Positions 54,175 to 62,325 of a stretch of 64,000 nucleotides of DNA are shown here, one piece after another (positions within the stretch are counted from its first letter, which is position 1; each line of letters starts with the position of its first letter). The stretch lies in contig JAJFKW010000001.1 of NCBI GenBank assembly GCA_021773015.1, positions 868,001 to 932,000 of the forward strand, read 5' to 3'. Both the position numbers and the translations under genes were made by a program. The notes beneath the pieces were generated by a model. That model was not told where the DNA came from and did not search any database. It saw only the letters and a list, made by a program, of their open reading frames with translations. Origin of the DNA: Woeseia sp. (GTDB lineage Bacteria > Pseudomonadota > Gammaproteobacteria > Steroidobacterales > Woeseiaceae).

Positions 54175-54282
54175 CTTCGCTTCCTGTTTCCCTAAATGGA
54201 GAGTTGCGGCACAATCTAACAGAGCAAGGTCCAATTATCATTATTGTGACCAGGCAATTCTTCAAATACTCAGGAGTTCCAA

Positions 54283-55161
54283 GTGATTAGCGACGAGGAA
54301 ATGCCGAAGAAATATGTAAGCGTACTCGGCAAGAAAATGGCATATAGCGAAATGGGCACAGGAAATCCGATCGTCTTTCAGCATGGAAATCCGACCTCTT
54401 CATATCTTTGGCGAAACGTTATGCCACGCCTCTCGAACCACGGCCGATGTATTGCGGTTGACCTCGTCGGCATGGGAGACTCGGATGCGCTCGATAATCC
54501 GGGTCCTGATATGTATACATATTTCGATCACCGTGAGTTTTTATTCGCGGCCTGGGATGCGCTTGGCGTCACCGAAAACGTTACTTTGGTCTTACACGAC
54601 TGGGGGAGCGCGTTAGGCTTTGACTGGGCACGGCAACACGCAGGCTCGGTCAACAGCATCGCATTTATGGAAGGTATCGTCATGCCAGTGTCGTGGAGTG
54701 ACTGGCCGGCTGATGCACGACCAATATTCGAGGCGCTAAGATCGGATGCGGGCGAGTCGATGATTCTGGAGAAGAATCTGTTTGTAGAAAGAATATTGCC
54801 AGGCTCGGTATTGCGCGATCTAACAGACGCGGAGATGGCCGTGTATCGGCGCCCGTTTAGCACAGCAGGAGAAAGTCGACGCCCAACGCTGACTTGGCCC
54901 AGACAGATCCCAATCGACGGTACACCTAGCGACGTCGCCTGCGTTGTCGCCGAATACGCTAATTGGTTGGAGACCAGCTCAATACCAAAATTGTTCATCA
55001 ACGCCGACCCTGGTGCCATTTTGACCGGGCCGCAGCGCGAATTTTGCCGTTCTTGGCCAAACATCTCGGAGGTGACAGTACCTGGCATTCATTTCATCCA
55101 AGAGGATTCGCCGCAAGAAATTGGTGACGCCATAGCAGCTTGGCTTGATGGGCTCGCGTGA
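54283..55161 (+). CDS. Haloalkane dehalogenase (HLD-II, DhaA/LinB type)
   Basis: 292 residues from GTG 54283, with AGGAG at 6 bases. The full catalytic set is visible: halide-binding Asn in 'QHGNPTSS', nucleophile Asp followed by the second halide ligand Trp in '[12 protein letters not shown]', acid Glu in 'AFMEGIVMP' and base His in '[10 protein letters not shown]'. Glu as the acid after strand 6 and the lid sequence are features of subfamily II. It hydrolyses carbon-halogen bonds to alcohols. Such enzymes are common in marine bacteria. No partner dehydrogenase is beside it. Confidence 0.93.
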   Translation: MISDEEMPKKYVSVLGKKMAYSEMGTGNPIVFQHGNPTSSYLWRNVMPRLSNHGRCIAVDLVGMGDSDALDNPGPDMYTYFDHREFLFAAWDALGVTENVTLVLHDWGSALGFDWARQHAGSVNSIAFMEGIVMPVSWSDWPADARPIFEALRSDAGESMILEKNLFVERILPGSVLRDLTDAEMAVYRRPFSTAGESRRPTLTWPRQIPIDGTPSDVACVVAEYANWLETSSIPKLFINADPGAILTGPQREFCRSWPNISEVTVPGIHFIQEDSPQEIGDAIAAWLDGLA

Positions 55162-55197
55162 GTCACGCGGCAGGTACACAGCGTGCTGCCTAGTGGC

Positions 55198-55223
55198 AAA
55201 AAAAACGGCCCCGTTGGGGGCCG
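55198..55223. terminator. Intrinsic terminator, strongest on the minus strand
   Basis: CGGCCCC and GGGGCCG form a 7-base stem with a GTTG loop at 55206-55223. On the minus strand eight T residues follow (55205 down to 55198), a classical terminator 12 bases after the small minus-strand frame. On the plus strand it is followed by CTTTTA and may also end the dehalogenase transcript. Confidence 0.9.
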
Positions 55224-55235
55224 CTTTTACCGTCG

Positions 55236-55359
55236 CTAGTACTTCGCCTTGGCTTCAAATTCCCCCGCCAAGTGGTACCTGAAGGTGTCGTCGAATCGGG
55301 TCTGTAGGCTACTCAACTTCTTTCTGTTGTTGAAAGGCTACTGAATTCGAGATCGACAT
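55236..55359 (-). CDS. Small gene, about 40 residues, interrupted by UAG (+1 frameshift?)
   Basis: ATG 55359 follows a perfect AGGAGG (55370-55375) and encodes MSISNSVAFQQQKEVE, then TAG at 55311-55309. In the +1 frame the reading goes on as SLQTRFDDTFRYHLAGEF and ends TAG at 55238-55236, just before an intrinsic terminator. Joined, they make one coherent 40-residue charged protein. The well-formed ribosome site, small frame and terminator together look like a real gene. The break may be programmed +1 frameshifting at GAG-TAG, a recent mutation or a sequencing error. I do not recognise the protein. Confidence 0.5.
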
Positions 55360-55375
55360 TCGCAAAAATCCTCCT

Positions 55376-55674
55376 GCATGTCAATTCTTTATAGTTATTT
55401 CAGTCGTTGTTGGCATAACGCTGATTAATTTGTTGCAAAAATACTACATGATTCACTGCGCTGCAGCATCGTTGCGCTATCGAATCAATGACTTGACGGA
55501 GCCCCATATCCCAGCAGTTCACAATCGACCATAAGCGAAGGGTGTATTCCACTACTCGTTGCATAGCATTCTGACAGCCATTTGCGCACGCAGTGCGCAG
55601 CCATGCGGCAGACTACCACTGGCCGGTATACTTGCCCCCAATAACTCAATCTCTGAAATACGGTGAACCCTAGA
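55376..55674. other. Intergenic region between small gene and GloB-like gene
   Basis: About 300 bases. The minus-strand segment TATAAAG at about 55387-55393 could be the -10 of the small gene, but its -35 is weak. A 72-codon minus-strand frame at 55485-55703 overlaps the next gene and has no domain or ribosome site. Nothing else supported. Confidence 0.35.
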
Positions 55675-56466
55675 ATGATTGTCGAACAAATTTGGACTGG
55701 CAACGCCTACCGAAATTTCAACTACCTTATCGCCTGCCCAAATACGGGCGACGCTCTCGCTATCGATCCCTTGGACTTCGAACAGTGTCTATCGGTTGCT
55801 CAATCGCACAATTGGCACATCACGCAGATATTGAATACTCATGAACACGGCGATCATACGGGCGGCAATAAGGCGATGGTCGCGGCCACCGGCGCCAGTG
55901 TCATTGCTCACCGCAACGCGGCCGGAAGGATACCGAACATGGCGCGGGGAGTGACCGCGGGTGATGTAATACACGTCGGCGATAGCGTCGAACTTGAATG
56001 CCTCGATACGCCCGGCCACACGATGAGTCATATTTGTCTTCTCTCTAGAGGAAAACAAGCGGCACTGTTCAGCGGTGACACACTATTCAACGCCGGCGCG
56101 GGTAACTGTCACAATGGCGGCCATCCGAATGAACTTTATGAAACGTTTGCGACTCAGCTTGTCAGCGTAGATCCAGCCACACTTTTGTATCCTGGCCACG
56201 ACTACCTAACAAATAATCTGCAGTTTACACTCGACAGAGAACCGGACAATGCGGATGCGCAGTCGCTGCTTAAGGAAATCAAAAATCAGGACCCCAGCAA
56301 CGCGCTCGTTACATCGCTTTACCGGGAAAAGAAAATCAATACTTTTTTTCGTTTACAAAGTGCAACAATAATTGCTCGACTGCAGGCTGAATTTCCAGAA
56401 CTTGGAGATACGCCGTCTCCAAAAGCCGTATTTTTGAAGCTGCGGGAATTAAGAAATCAATGGTAA
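55675..56466 (+). CDS. Hydroxyacylglutathione hydrolase-like metallo-beta-lactamase protein
   Basis: 263 residues from ATG 55675; GTG 55663 is an alternative start and neither has a clear Shine-Dalgarno. The binuclear metal motif is 'NTHEHGDHTGGNKAM', with later ligands in 'DTPGHTMSH', 'FSGDTLFNAG' and 'LYPGHDYL'. The C-terminal HAGH domain (about 170-263) is present. Glyoxalase II cleaves S-lactoylglutathione in the methylglyoxal pathway. The length and C-terminal domain favour GloB, though related thioesterases cannot be excluded. Confidence 0.85.
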   Translation: MIVEQIWTGNAYRNFNYLIACPNTGDALAIDPLDFEQCLSVAQSHNWHITQILNTHEHGDHTGGNKAMVAATGASVIAHRNAAGRIPNMARGVTAGDVIHVGDSVELECLDTPGHTMSHICLLSRGKQAALFSGDTLFNAGAGNCHNGGHPNELYETFATQLVSVDPATLLYPGHDYLTNNLQFTLDREPDNADAQSLLKEIKNQDPSNALVTSLYREKKINTFFRLQSATIIARLQAEFPELGDTPSPKAVFLKLRELRNQW

Positions 56467-56494
56467 TGGTGTAGCAAGTCGTCACAGCAGCAAA

Positions 56495-57328
56495 TCATCG
56501 CAATCGTCGTTGGATTTCTGCCATACGCCGAGTGGTTGAATCCACTGGCGTTATTGTCTGACGAACTGCGAACCACAACCACTGCAGCGCATCAAAACGT
56601 TGCATTTGCACATCAAGTAGTGTGCTGACTTCCGCTGTGAGATCACCAAAGTATGCTTTGAGCAGCGCTTCGATATGAAATTTGCTCAAGTCATGGAAAC
56701 AACACAAAGCAGCAATATCGAAATATCGCGTGTTATCAGCTGCGTACTCCCAGTCGAGCAACATCAATGTATTTGCGGTTAGCAAATTGCTCGCATTGAT
56801 ATCCTGATGACAGCAAACATCGCCGTCCTCGACAGATGACTCATCAACTAAGCGCAAAGCTTGATCAACATCAGACTTAGAAACTACATTGAGCGAAAGA
56901 GCTGCTGCGTAGCGCGACGCAACAGCGGATGCATCGAACGTGAACCCTGTAAGCGGCAACTGATGCACACGGCGCATTAGATTAGCAACTGCTGAAAGAT
57001 TATCGACCTTGGAAAAGTGCTCTGGCGTCCACACATGTCCGTCGACAAACTTACTGAGAGTGATACCTAGTTCAACATCGACATGCAGCAGATCTGGAGC
57101 GATACCAACTGCCGCAGCCGCGCGCCTTGCTGCAAATTCCGCTGCACGATTGATACCGAAGGCGCGGCTTCGTTCGCCTTCCAATCGTAAAACGAATTTC
57201 CTCTCCTCAGTGTGAATTTTGTAATTTCTATTCGTCAGCCCCCCAGGCAGGAATTCCCATTGGTAATCGACGCCGTCGAAAATTTCCAGCGCCGCCAGTG
57301 CGCTGGCAGGAGACATCTCTATATTCAA
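56495..57328 (-). CDS. Aminoglycoside-phosphotransferase-fold kinase, likely thiamine kinase
   Basis: 277 residues with the APH/choline-kinase fold: nucleotide loop 'LPGGLTNRNYKI', Lys/Arg in 'KFVLRLEGE', catalytic loop 'CCHQDINASNLL' and metal Asp in 'LMLLDWEYAA'. It is the last gene of an operon led by a TPP riboswitch and overlaps the transporter gene by four bases. Phosphorylation of imported thiamine (ThiK-like) is therefore the best guess, from context. By sequence alone choline or ethanolamine kinase would be equally possible. Confidence 0.8.
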   Translation of the reverse strand: MNIEMSPASALAALEIFDGVDYQWEFLPGGLTNRNYKIHTEERKFVLRLEGERSRAFGINRAAEFAARRAAAAVGIAPDLLHVDVELGITLSKFVDGHVWTPEHFSKVDNLSAVANLMRRVHQLPLTGFTFDASAVASRYAAALSLNVVSKSDVDQALRLVDESSVEDGDVCCHQDINASNLLTANTLMLLDWEYAADNTRYFDIAALCCFHDLSKFHIEALLKAYFGDLTAEVSTLLDVQMQRFDALQWLWFAVRQTITPVDSTTRRMAEIQRRLR

Positions 57329-57933
57329 GAATCGACCTCAGATTGCTCGCCGTAGCTGCGCATCCATTTCAATATACCAAACGGTATAAGTACCACGTAG
57401 AGCAAAAACAGCAACGCCGTCAGCTCCAGACCTCGCGACCAATAAATGAAAACAGAAACACTGTCGATTGCAAGCCAGTACCACCAGTTTTCCAGCACTT
57501 TCCTTGCCACTAAATAGGTCGCCCAAATTGCTGTAAAAGTCGTGAACGAATCGATAAACGGATACGCCGCCTCGCTGTAATTCGACAGTAGCCATCCGCT
57601 TATACTGCCTGCTGCAATTACCGCTGCGATCGCGTAAGCATGAGTTTCGCGTGACCATTTCACAACCGGGTGATTTTGGTTCGCCCCACTAGTTCGCCAG
57701 AGAAGCCAGCCGTAGATTGCCATTGCTACGTAAAACACGTAGAGCAACGATTCCATGTACAGGCGTGCGTCGATAAATAGCCAAACATAGATTGCCGAAC
57801 TAGCAGCTGCGCAATACCAGCAAAAGATATTCTGTCGTATCACCAACAACAAATACGCAGCGGCGAGCAATACTGACGCCGCCTCCAGTAACGGCGTTTC
57901 CTGGAGTTGCGCCAGCAAAACATCAACTATCAT
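57325..57933 (-). CDS. PnuC-family transporter, likely thiamine (PnuT)
   Basis: 202 residues, seven to eight membrane helices, and PnuC-type aromatic segments 'IRQNIFCWYCAAASSAIYVW' and 'LENWWYWLAIDSVSVFIYW'. PnuC proteins carry nicotinamide riboside by facilitated diffusion; PnuT members carry thiamine. The operon begins with a TPP riboswitch and contains a thiamine-binding-type protein and a kinase for trapping, so PnuT is preferred. ATGA-type four-base overlaps on both sides show tight coupling. Confidence 0.88.
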   Translation of the reverse strand: MIVDVLLAQLQETPLLEAASVLLAAAYLLLVIRQNIFCWYCAAASSAIYVWLFIDARLYMESLLYVFYVAMAIYGWLLWRTSGANQNHPVVKWSRETHAYAIAAVIAAGSISGWLLSNYSEAAYPFIDSFTTFTAIWATYLVARKVLENWWYWLAIDSVSVFIYWSRGLELTALLFLLYVVLIPFGILKWMRSYGEQSEVDS

Positions 57934-58181
57934 TCGTAGCTAATGGGATCGTTGAGAATCTTTATCGCGAAAACAGCTTTGGGTAAACGTTCGAACGTTG
58001 TTTTTAGCTCTGTATTTAGCGCTCCCATGACCACAGCATAGTCGCCCTGTAGCTGCGTGCTCATAGAATTAGTGGTTACATCGATTTCGTCATACTGATT
58101 AAACCTCTCGATAACGTCATCAATGGGTGGAATAAAATTCTCATTGAGCGGGTACAAGCTAATATCGACACGCACTAGCAT
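57930..58181 (-). CDS. YkoF/MTH1187-like thiamine-binding protein
   Basis: 83 residues from ATG 58181 with GAGG 9 bases before it; the TTG at 58196 is the weaker alternative. The start 'MLVRVDISLYPL' and the middle 'NSMSTQLQGDYAVVMGAL' are typical of the YkoF/MTH1187 fold, where family members bind thiamine or hydroxymethylpyrimidine. No signal peptide is present, so it acts in the cytoplasm. It sits between the receptor and the transporter in the TPP-controlled operon. It may buffer or sense thiamine after import, which is inference. Confidence 0.85.
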   Translation of the reverse strand: MLVRVDISLYPLNENFIPPIDDVIERFNQYDEIDVTTNSMSTQLQGDYAVVMGALNTELKTTFERLPKAVFAIKILNDPISYE

Positions 58182-58192
58182 GGATTTGATCC

Positions 58193-60307
58193 TCAAAAAT
58201 TGTAATCAAGCTTGAGCCCCACCTGCCGTGGGTCTCCCTGGCGAATGTAAAGCGTTGGCGGAAAGTTCGGTGGTTCGTTTCCGAAAAAGAAGCCACGAAC
58301 CGCGTATTTTTCATCAAACAAATTGCGGGCATATAGCTGGGCAGTCCAAGATTCAGCTGCGTAGCCAACGCGCAAATTCGCTACCCAATACGCGTCCGAC
58401 TTTTGATCGTGGCTTACATCGAAAAAGAAGTCATCTTTCGCCGATACATCTAACCGCGCAAAAATTCCACTGGCATGTCGGTAAGTGCCGCCACCAGCAA
58501 GCGAATAGCGAGGTGCGTGCGCCTGATCTCTATCACCCAGATCGACAAGCGGCGTGCTGAAGTTGTCGAATCGTGCTTGTAGGAAACCGACGGCAGCATA
58601 CAACTCTAACTCCTCCGTTGCATGCCAGCGTAAATCCGACTCCAGTCCAAACGCCCTGCCTTGTGCCGCATTATCTGTAAAAAACACGAACGACGCCGGG
58701 TCTGTTGGATCGATCTGAAACGACGTCTCAACTTGTTGATCGCGTCGCGAGCTGTAAAAAACGGTGCTGCTGAAGAATAGAGTGCCATTTGCCATGACAG
58801 ATTTCACACCAAATTCGAGGCTCGTTAGTGATTCCTGATCAAATTCACGGCTGCCGTCGGGCACGAATCCCAAATTGAAGCCACCAGCTTTGAAACCTCG
58901 TGACAACGTCGCAAAGCCACTTATCGAATCGCCGAACCGATGCGTGTAACTAACCTCGCCGCCGAGCATCGTTTCAGATGGGTCAAGATCTAGACCATCA
59001 CTGTCGGTATAGTCAACCTTGCGGTGTTCAACTCTCAAGCCGACACTCAATGTCCCCGCTTCGCTGATTGGAAAGCCCAGTTGACCGAATACCGCGCTAT
59101 TTGTCGCCTCAAAGTCACTGCTCAATCTGGCGTCCAGCGAATCCGAGAATCCTGATCCGGGATCAAAATACTGACCTTGATTCAACGACAACAAGCTCTC
59201 ATCCAATTGACTGACGTACACGCCAACCAACCAGTCTGTTCGTCCGTTTAGAATCCGCCCGTTTTCGGTTGAAGCTAATCGAACTTCTTGACTCAATGTC
59301 GTCCGTTTCCGATCATTTTCAGATATGAAGTCGTATGTCACTGGCGCCCAGGCATCCGCGTTTCCCCAATCCGCATCGAAGGAAAAGTCGACCTGAGAAT
59401 CGGCCAGGGAACTGATTGACGTCAGCTGAAATGCATCGGCGCCCACCCAATCCAGCCTCACCGATGCGCCAATACTATCTTGGGCATCTTGCCCCGGATT
59501 GTCGGACAACACGGTAAAACTATTGTCGATTGCGAAAGCGTCATACCCATTATCGACATTGACATACATCGCCGATAACTTCGCCTGCAATTCATCGCTT
59601 GCCTGCCACACAAACTTTCCGCGCAGCGCGATCTCTTTTCGGCCGTTGGTGTCGTCTCGGCCCAAGAATGGATTGCGGCGATGGCCATCGCTTTCATAGT
59701 GATGGGCGCTCACACGAAACCGACTATCGTCGCCGACCTGACCGCCGAATGCGACCCCGGCAGAATACGCGCTATCGTCTCCTGCACTTAGCGTGACGCG
59801 CCCAGGCGATTCGCTGCTCGGATCCTCACTCTCAATATAGATTAGTCCGGCGAGCGCATTAGCACCGTAGCGAGTGCCTTGCGGTCCACGAAGCACTTCA
59901 ATTCGCTCAATATCGAACAGAGTTGCAACGGTGCCGATGCCGCTAAAATCTATGTCATCTATCACGAAGCCGACAGATGGGTTCGGTGCCCCTTGGTATT
60001 GGGCGAGTTCGCCGACACCGCGTATTTGAAAGTAACGAGCTCGGTGGCCATCGCCCGACCAATTCATATTTGGCACCAGCACCGTAAGCTCTTCGAAGTG
60101 CTGAACGGCTGCACCGGATACCATTTCTGCGTCGATCACTGACAGCGTCAAGGGAATGTCGCGCGTCGGCCTCCCACGATAGTCCGCCGAAACTATGATT
60201 TCGTCAAATACATCGTCGTTATGTTTTTCTGCCGACTGGGAGGTTGCAGCAAAGAGTACGCTGATCGCGGCGACTATAAGGCGCGACATCAATTCGTTTT
60301 CGAACAT
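58193..60307 (-). CDS. TonB-dependent receptor, likely for thiamine
   Basis: 704 residues from ATG 60307 (GAGG at 8 bases). A signal peptide ends near 'ATSQSA', a TonB box-like 'FDEIIVSA' follows, and the plug (about 40-160) shows 'VPNMNWSGDGHRARYFQIRG' and 'VEVLRGPQGTRYG'. The barrel ends 'DPRQVGLKLDYNF' with the terminal Phe of outer-membrane proteins. The TPP riboswitch immediately upstream and the three following genes make thiamine or a precursor the expected cargo. It would be the outer-membrane step of a complete salvage route. Confidence 0.92.
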   Translation of the reverse strand: MFENELMSRLIVAAISVLFAATSQSAEKHNDDVFDEIIVSADYRGRPTRDIPLTLSVIDAEMVSGAAVQHFEELTVLVPNMNWSGDGHRARYFQIRGVGELAQYQGAPNPSVGFVIDDIDFSGIGTVATLFDIERIEVLRGPQGTRYGANALAGLIYIESEDPSSESPGRVTLSAGDDSAYSAGVAFGGQVGDDSRFRVSAHHYESDGHRRNPFLGRDDTNGRKEIALRGKFVWQASDELQAKLSAMYVNVDNGYDAFAIDNSFTVLSDNPGQDAQDSIGASVRLDWVGADAFQLTSISSLADSQVDFSFDADWGNADAWAPVTYDFISENDRKRTTLSQEVRLASTENGRILNGRTDWLVGVYVSQLDESLLSLNQGQYFDPGSGFSDSLDARLSSDFEATNSAVFGQLGFPISEAGTLSVGLRVEHRKVDYTDSDGLDLDPSETMLGGEVSYTHRFGDSISGFATLSRGFKAGGFNLGFVPDGSREFDQESLTSLEFGVKSVMANGTLFFSSTVFYSSRRDQQVETSFQIDPTDPASFVFFTDNAAQGRAFGLESDLRWHATEELELYAAVGFLQARFDNFSTPLVDLGDRDQAHAPRYSLAGGGTYRHASGIFARLDVSAKDDFFFDVSHDQKSDAYWVANLRVGYAAESWTAQLYARNLFDEKYAVRGFFFGNEPPNFPPTLYIRQGDPRQVGLKLDYNF

Positions 60308-60312
60308 CTGAG

Positions 60313-60432
60313 AATCCTCTTCCTACGCCGGCATTACCCGGTTCAGGTTCTAAGGGTTTCCATTTGTATATTGCCACCCGGCAATACTGGATCTCAGGTC
60401 TGGCGCGAGGCCAGAAACCACCCCCGTGGATC
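60313..60432 (-). ncRNA. TPP riboswitch (THI element)
   Basis: On the minus strand the conserved parts appear in order: CACGGGGGTGG, CTGAGA (60397-60392), CCCTTAGAACCTGAACCGGG, and TAATGCCGGCGTAGGAAG. Two local stems, CTGGC/GCCAG and ATTGCC/GGCAAT, lie between. The closing stem can pair GATCC (60432-60428) with GGATT (60317-60313), next to and partly over the GAGG ribosome site of the receptor gene. This predicts repression of translation when TPP is bound. Confidence 0.96.
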
Positions 60433-60475
60433 GCGAACTATAGCCTATTTTCCGCGTGTGTTGCCAATAAGCATT

Positions 60476-61339
60476 TTATCTCTCCAGTCTTGCAATCAGA
60501 CTTGAAGTGTCCCAACGCGCCCCGCCTTGATCAACGATTTCGGCGTAGTACTGGTCTACTAGCTGTGTCAGTTGCAAAGTTGCACCATTCGTTTTCGCCT
60601 CTTCAAGTGCGATCTTCAGGTCCTTGCGCATCCATTCCACGGCAAATCCAAACTCGAAGTCGTCACACACCATCGTCTCCCAGCGATTCTCCATTTGCCA
60701 AGATTGTGCTGCACCCTGCGATATCGCCGAAATGACCTGCTGAACATCAAGCCCCGCGCGTTTCGCAAAATGTAGCGCTTCTGCCAATCCCTGCACGACA
60801 CCGGCAATGCAAATTTGATTCACCATTTTCGCCAACTGCCCGTTACCAACCGGGCCGATCCGCGTGCAAGCCTTCGCGTAACAATCCATTGCCGGAAAGG
60901 CGCGTGCAAAATCATCGGTCGTGCCCCCGACCATTATTGTCAATTGGCCATTCTCGGCACCGGCCTGTCCGCCGGATAATGGTGCATCGAGGAAACCGAC
61001 GTTGCGAGAGCGTGCTAGCGTATCAATCTCACGCGCGACGGCTGCGGATGCGGTTGTATGATCAACAATTATAGCGCCAGAGCGAACGGTGTTCATTACA
61101 CCTTCATCCCCAAGAATCACAGCACGCACGTCGTCGTCGTTGCCGACGCACGTAAACACTATTTCCGCATCAGCTGCGGCTGCTGCCGGCGTTTCGGCGA
61201 TCACCCCGGTAAAATTTCCGGACCAGTGCAAAGCTTTTTCGCGCGTTCGATTATAGACGGTCACGTCATGTCCGCCCTTCGCTAAGTACCCTGCCATCGG
61301 GTAACCCATAACTCCAAGTCCTAAAAACGACACTCGCAT
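60476..61339 (-). CDS. Beta-hydroxyacid dehydrogenase (3-hydroxyisobutyrate dehydrogenase family)
   Basis: 287 residues. The NAD(P) site is 'LGLGVMGYPMAGYL', the substrate motif is 'DAPLSGGQAGAENG', and the catalytic Lys is in 'GNGQLAKMVNQ'. Members reduce or oxidise 3-hydroxyisobutyrate, tartronate semialdehyde, glyoxylate or succinic semialdehyde; the sequence does not decide which. It lies upstream of the TPP riboswitch on the same strand with about 44 bases between; read-through is possible. Confidence 0.9.
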   Translation of the reverse strand: MRVSFLGLGVMGYPMAGYLAKGGHDVTVYNRTREKALHWSGNFTGVIAETPAAAAADAEIVFTCVGNDDDVRAVILGDEGVMNTVRSGAIIVDHTTASAAVAREIDTLARSRNVGFLDAPLSGGQAGAENGQLTIMVGGTTDDFARAFPAMDCYAKACTRIGPVGNGQLAKMVNQICIAGVVQGLAEALHFAKRAGLDVQQVISAISQGAAQSWQMENRWETMVCDDFEFGFAVEWMRKDLKIALEEAKTNGATLQLTQLVDQYYAEIVDQGGARWDTSSLIARLER

Positions 61340-61456
61340 ACAAATCGTCCCAAAAATCGATTAAGCCTAATTCACAGCGTACGTCGTATCGGGGGTCGTC
61401 GCAATTACGTTTGAATTGGTGGTGAGCACAAGCGCCGGCCACTGGGTGACCACGCG

Positions 61457-61489
61457 AAAAAATGCCTGCTTCAGTAAACTGAAGCAGGC
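61457..61489 (-). terminator. Intrinsic terminator of the BI-1 family gene
   Basis: A perfect 11-base stem, GCCTGCTTCAG with CTGAAGCAGGC (61464-61489), has a TAAA loop. On the minus strand it is followed by ATTTTTT. It lies 25 bases after the BI-1 stop codon, which is the expected place. Confidence 0.93.
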
Positions 61490-61514
61490 GATCTTTTCGG
61501 TTGCTAATTATGTA

Positions 61515-62213
61515 TTAGCGTCGCGAAAGAAACAGTCTAAGTACGTACCAAAGCATAAGTGCGACAGAAGAGAATAACTGCAGCGCCGCTGCCACATAAC
61601 GATCTTCAGGATAGGTTCGAAGTATCTTTGATGTGTCATAGAGTATTGCTGCCCCGGCGAATCCGATCATCGCCATGGAAAAGTATGTTCCCAAGTGAAA
61701 CCCTGCCACACTACCCATTACAATGGTTCCTAGAGCGATCATGCCGCCCCACATCAGAAAGCTTCTGAGAAACGAGAAATCGCGACCGCTCAACATTGCC
61801 ACGGCGGTCAAAGCCACAAAGGCGCCAAGCGTTACCAGCACAGCATTTTGGATAATCTCCGGCCCAGCGGCCATTGCCAAGAAGAACATCGGGATGAAGA
61901 TAATTGCCTCAGCAATAATGAAAGCACCCAACGCCGCATACTGTGCGGCCTTCGATTCAACACGATGTGCTACATGGCTGGCAATCCAAGAAACCAGTAC
62001 GAAACCGCCCAATACTGCAAGCCATGATTTCTCAAGCATAAAAATGGCGATTGTCGCCGCATATGGCGATTGAAACAACATGTATTCCAATCCCGCAAAC
62101 GCAAGTATCGCGCCCAACAGATGAAGGTATGTTTTGTTGATAAACTGCGAGCGATCATTTGTTTCAACTATCGATCCCTGCAGTGCTTCGGGGGTTAAGT
62201 CGTCGACACTCAT
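61515..62213 (-). CDS. BI-1/YccA family membrane protein
   Basis: 232 residues from ATG 62213 (the frame runs upstream to 62249 without family similarity). Seven hydrophobic helices and the segments 'YLHLLGAILAFAGLEYMLF' and 'ILYDTSKILRTYPEDRYVAA' match the Bax-inhibitor-1 family. Bacterial members include YccA, a modulator of FtsH protease, and the pH-dependent calcium leak protein YetJ. The conserved Asp near 'DTSKI' is one used in the YetJ pH sensor. A terminator follows. Confidence 0.9.
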   Translation of the reverse strand: MSVDDLTPEALQGSIVETNDRSQFINKTYLHLLGAILAFAGLEYMLFQSPYAATIAIFMLEKSWLAVLGGFVLVSWIASHVAHRVESKAAQYAALGAFIIAEAIIFIPMFFLAMAAGPEIIQNAVLVTLGAFVALTAVAMLSGRDFSFLRSFLMWGGMIALGTIVMGSVAGFHLGTYFSMAMIGFAGAAILYDTSKILRTYPEDRYVAAALQLFSSVALMLWYVLRLFLSRR

Positions 62214-62325
62214 ATTATCCAATCCATTGCTACAAGCGATTGACCACATTATTGCGCAATGAGGGGAAATGCCGTGAGAAGGCTCTCAATTACGCTTTAA
62301 CTTAATCTCTTTTGTGCGAAACGCA

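Noticed and set aside
55485-55703. 72-codon minus-strand frame upstream of the GloB-like gene
   Set aside because: Overlaps the start of a clear gene on the other strand and has no domain or ribosome site.
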